From NCBI GenBank assembly GCA_016865035.1, contig CP018227.1, positions 3,439,501 to 3,503,500 of the forward strand: DNA of 64,000 nt, read 5' to 3'. Numbering within the stretch: position 1 is the stretch's first letter; each line of letters starts with the position of its first letter. Shown here piece after piece: positions 61,370 to 64,000 of this stretch. This stretch comes from Kordiimonadales bacterium IMCC3096 (GTDB lineage: Bacteria > Pseudomonadota > Alphaproteobacteria > Minwuiales > Minwuiaceae). A program made the position numbers and the translations under genes. The notes below the pieces were generated by a model. The model made no database searches. It worked only from the letters and a program-made list of their open reading frames with translations, and had not been told where the DNA came from.

Positions 61370-64000
61370 CTATTGTCCCAGCCGGTCGAGAATGGCGGGC
61401 AGGTGCACCTGGTCGGACTTGTAGTTCCCGGTCAAGGCATACATCACCAGGTTGACGCCGAACCGATAGGCCATCTCGCGCTGTCTGCGCCCGCCGCCCT
61501 GAACCGGGGCGACCGGTCGACCGTCACGATCCATGGCCCAGGCGGAGGCCCAGTCGGCCCCGCCGATCAGCAGCGGCGAGACGCCGTCGTTGGCACGTGC
61601 GTTCAGTTGCTCCACCCAGACCCGCCCGGTGGGATAGCGACCGGGGAACGACTCGGTCAGATAGAACGACCGGGTCAGGACATGCCCTTCCTTCACAAGC
61701 TCCAGGGGTCCGATATCGACGCGGGCCAGCAACTGGCGCAGGCGCGCCGTGCCGGGGCTGACCTGCCCGCGCCGGAGCTGCGGGCCACCGGCATCACGGG
61801 TATCGAACAGCACCACGCCGCCGGTGCGCAGGTAATTGTCCAGCCGTCGCACGGCCTTTTCGGAAAGTGCCGGCTGGCTGGCAACCATCGGCCAGTAGAC
61901 GAGGGGGTAGAAGATCATCTCGTCGTTCTCGATCTCCAGCGCCACCGGAATTTCCGGCTCCACCGAGGTGCGTGCCCGCATGATTTCGCTCAGTCCGAAG
62001 ATTCCGGCGGCGGACATGCGATCAACCCGCGCGTCGCCGGTCAGTACGTAGGCGAGGCGGGTTTCGAGGGCGGCATCGATGACGCCGGGATCAACATTGG
62101 CCTGACTGTCCGTTTGCCTGTTGTCTGACCGGCCGCTGTCCTGTGCATGCAGACTGCCCGGCGTGACGAACCCGGAGGCGAGACCCAGCGCCAGTCCGAT
62201 GGGCAGGGCGTAGGCGAGGCGGCGCATGTTCAGCATCCCGCGCAGCGCCAGCGCCACCAGCGCGTCCACCAGCAGCAGGATCAGGGCGGCGGTCAGCAGC
62301 CATGGGCCGATGTCCAGTTCCGGTCGGGCGCCGACAACCCCGCGTGCGACACCTGACGGCAGCGCCTGAAGTGGCTGGGGTTCCGTCGCGCTGGTTCCGA
62401 CGTTGAGCGCACGCAGGCTTGGGCGGGTGCCATACAGGCCCGGTGGGCTGGCAGGTCCGACGACGGTTGCGGACAGCGCCGCCTCCTGCACGGCGCGCAC
62501 ACCGACCCGCGGATCGGTGCGTCGTCCCAGTCCGTCAAGGGTGACGGCGGGTTCCAGCATGCGTTCGGCGTTCGCCGTGGATTCGATGCCGATCGACAGC
62601 GAACTCAGCCGTCTCAGCATGTCAACGAACAGGCCGGAGAGCGGCAGGTTCGACCAGTCCGTATTGGCGGTCGTATGGACCAGCACAAGCCAGCCGTCCC
62701 CGCGCCGTTCGGCGGTGACCAGCGGCGTGCCATCGACCAGACTTGCCCAGGTCTTCTCAGGCAGGTCCAGAGTGGGCTCTGCCAGGACCTGGCGCTGGAT
62801 CACCACGTCGCGCGGAATGGGCAGGCCGGCGAAGGGACTGTCCTCCGGGAAGGGCGCCATGCGGGCCGGCTCGGCCCAGCTCATGGTGCCTTCCAGGCTG
62901 CGACCGCCGCTGCGGAGCCGGACCGGCACCAGTTCGCCTGCGTTCTCCGCCAGTTTCGGTCCCGCGAACCTGACGAGTACGCCACCCCTTTCGATCCAGT
63001 CGCTCAGCCGCAACTGGTCGCCGGCAACCAGGCGCCCGAAATCAGGCAGCATCAGGATGGAGAGGGGGGTGTCGAGCAGGTCACTGACGACACCTTCCCT
63101 GATTTCCGCGAATGGCAGCAACGCGCGCTTCAGATAATAGAGGTCGGCCAGCAGTGGCTGCGCCTGTTCCTGGGAGGGGTTGCCGCTCAGGCCGACCCGG
63201 AAGCGACGAAGGCCGGAATCGATCAGACTGACGGTCGCGGCACTCTGGCGTCCCTCGATCTCCAGCCGCTGGATGGCGTTCATCGCTTCCAGCGGCAGGG
63301 TTTCGTCGAAGGACAGGCTGGTTTCACCTGCAGCGAATGTCAGTTCCCGTCGGAACAGGACCCCGCCATCACCACCCGTGGCGCGCAAGGCCAGGGTTTC
63401 CGGCTGCTCGGCCAGATCACGTTCGATCACCACTTCCAGCCGGGTGCCGCTGCCGGTGGGGGAGCGGAGCAGCATGACGCTGCGGGTCGCATCGCGTCCG
63501 AGGACGGTCAGCGGTCCAAGTCTGCGGGCGACTTCGATCAGTTGCGTATCGGCTTCGGAGGCAATGCCGTCCGAGATCCAGTAGACATTCGCTGACCGCT
63601 CCAGACTGACCGTGCCCAGGGCGGCCACGGCTGCGGCGCGATCCGGTGCCCAGGGGCGGGGCTGCAGGCCGCCGATCGTGGCCAGGGCCTCCTCTGCGGT
63701 GCCGAGGCGTGCCACGGGACCGGTGCCGTCTTCCGAAGCAGTGGTCCGCAGCAGCAGCACGTTGCGGTCCTGCCTGCGGGCGCGGCGCGCGATGTCCGTC
63801 ATGCTCGCCACCTGGTCATCCCAGGACTGGGCGGCGGCCCAGCCGTCATCGACGATCAGCACGACCGGGCCCGGTGTCTCGAAGGTGCTGCCGGGGTTCA
63901 GGACCGGCTTGGCGAGGGCCAGCACGATCAGTGCCGCGATCAGCAACCGCAACAGCAGCAGCCACCATGGTGTCCGGGCCGGTGTCTCCTCCGTCCGGGC
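61370..64000 (-). CDS. DUF4159 protein with BatA-like N-terminus, cut by the window edge
   Basis: At least 876 codons are open to the window edge and the true start lies beyond 64000. The visible N-terminal part has a membrane helix (LLIAALIVLALAKPVLNP) followed by a VWA-like domain (VVLIVDDGWAAAQSWDDQVA). Another helix pair lies near the middle (WLLTAALILLLVDALVALAL, YALPIGLALGLASGFVTPG). The final 210 residues are the DUF4159 domain, with LVYWPMVASQPALSEKAVRR, NYLRTGGVVLFDTRDAG and RFGVNLVMYALTGNYKSDQV. It is coupled to the gene downstream with a gap of two bases. Confidence 0.82.
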   Translation of the reverse strand, partial: ARTEETPARTPWWLLLLRLLIAALIVLALAKPVLNPGSTFETPGPVVLIVDDGWAAAQSWDDQVASMTDIARRARRQDRNVLLLRTTASEDGTGPVARLGTAEEALATIGGLQPRPWAPDRAAAVAALGTVSLERSANVYWISDGIASEADTQLIEVARRLGPLTVLGRDATRSVMLLRSPTGSGTRLEVVIERDLAEQPETLALRATGGDGGVLFRRELTFAAGETSLSFDETLPLEAMNAIQRLEIEGRQSAATVSLIDSGLRRFRVGLSGNPSQEQAQPLLADLYYLKRALLPFAEIREGVVSDLLDTPLSILMLPDFGRLVAGDQLRLSDWIERGGVLVRFAGPKLAENAGELVPVRLRSGGRSLEGTMSWAEPARMAPFPEDSPFAGLPIPRDVVIQRQVLAEPTLDLPEKTWASLVDGTPLVTAERRGDGWLVLVHTTANTDWSNLPLSGLFVDMLRRLSSLSIGIESTANAERMLEPAVTLDGLGRRTDPRVGVRAVQEAALSATVVGPASPPGLYGTRPSLRALNVGTSATEPQPLQALPSGVARGVVGARPELDIGPWLLTAALILLLVDALVALALRGMLNMRRLAYALPIGLALGLASGFVTPGSLHAQDSGRSDNRQTDSQANVDPGVIDAALETRLAYVLTGDARVDRMSAAGIFGLSEIMRARTSVEPEIPVALEIENDEMIFYPLVYWPMVASQPALSEKAVRRLDNYLRTGGVVLFDTRDAGGPQLRRGQVSPGTARLRQLLARVDIGPLELVKEGHVLTRSFYLTESFPGRYPTGRVWVEQLNARANDGVSPLLIGGADWASAWAMDRDGRPVAPVQGGGRRQREMAYRFGVNLVMYALTGNYKSDQVHLPAILDRLGQ

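Overview
The window is high-GC DNA that looks like one chromosomal segment of an alphaproteobacterium, probably a Rhodospirillales-like lineage. The main reasons are the phoR-pstSCAB-phoU-phoB block whose PstA has a long periplasmic insertion, a DUF6476-type gene head-to-head with rluD, an RpoH with a typical RpoH box, a ppx-rlmE pair, and a BatA/DUF4159 pair at the right edge. The species was not identified.

Layout: (1) 1-3540 is core or catabolic DNA: a cut-off ABC solute-binding protein gene with an in-frame stop in its signal peptide, a Baeyer-Villiger-type flavin monooxygenase and a metallophosphoesterase. (2) About 3541-23131 is an integrated element ending at the 3' end of a tRNA-Gln(CTG) gene. 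It opens with a minimal nucleotidyltransferase gene split by an IS5-family element. It continues with an XRE regulator/ImmA peptidase pair, small conserved genes, a zinc-finger/Toprim primase-like protein, a P-loop ATPase, two overlapping small genes and a FitAB/VapBC-type toxin-antitoxin pair. It ends with one tightly packed gene row: hsdR-hsdM-hsdS, a self-inhibited type Fic protein, a PUA/EVE-like plus HNH nuclease, an RNase H-fold-like protein of unknown function and a large serine recombinase that abuts the tRNA. No relaxase or conjugation gene is visible.

(3) 23372-30120: Ppx/GppA phosphatase, RlmE, an ATC-hydrolase-like protein, and a complete type I secretion apparatus (TolC-like protein divergent from ABC exporter and HlyD-like adaptor) without a visible substrate. 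(4) 30117-45554: MlrC peptidase, a ParE/RelE toxin-antitoxin pair, an isomerase-acetyltransferase-modCBA operon for molybdate uptake, a nitronate monooxygenase, rpoH, rluD, a coupled set (DUF6476, JAMM peptidase, threonine aldolase-like), YqgE, epoxide hydrolase, MaoC, a methyltransferase and an enoyl-CoA hydratase. (5) 45672-53363: the complete phosphate-sensing and uptake regulon. (6) 53430-64000: two enoyl-CoA hydratases convergent with a flavin hydroxylase/old-yellow-enzyme fusion of the salicylyl-CoA or 2-aminobenzoyl-CoA type, two PilZ proteins, a glutathione transferase and two large membrane-anchored proteins, the last cut by the window edge.

The most interesting part is the packed restriction/Fic/HNH/RNase H-like row next to the recombinase. 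It reads like a mobile defence cargo operon in which the Fic enzyme and the two downstream genes may be functional partners of the type I restriction system. That reading is inference from gene order, overlaps and motifs.
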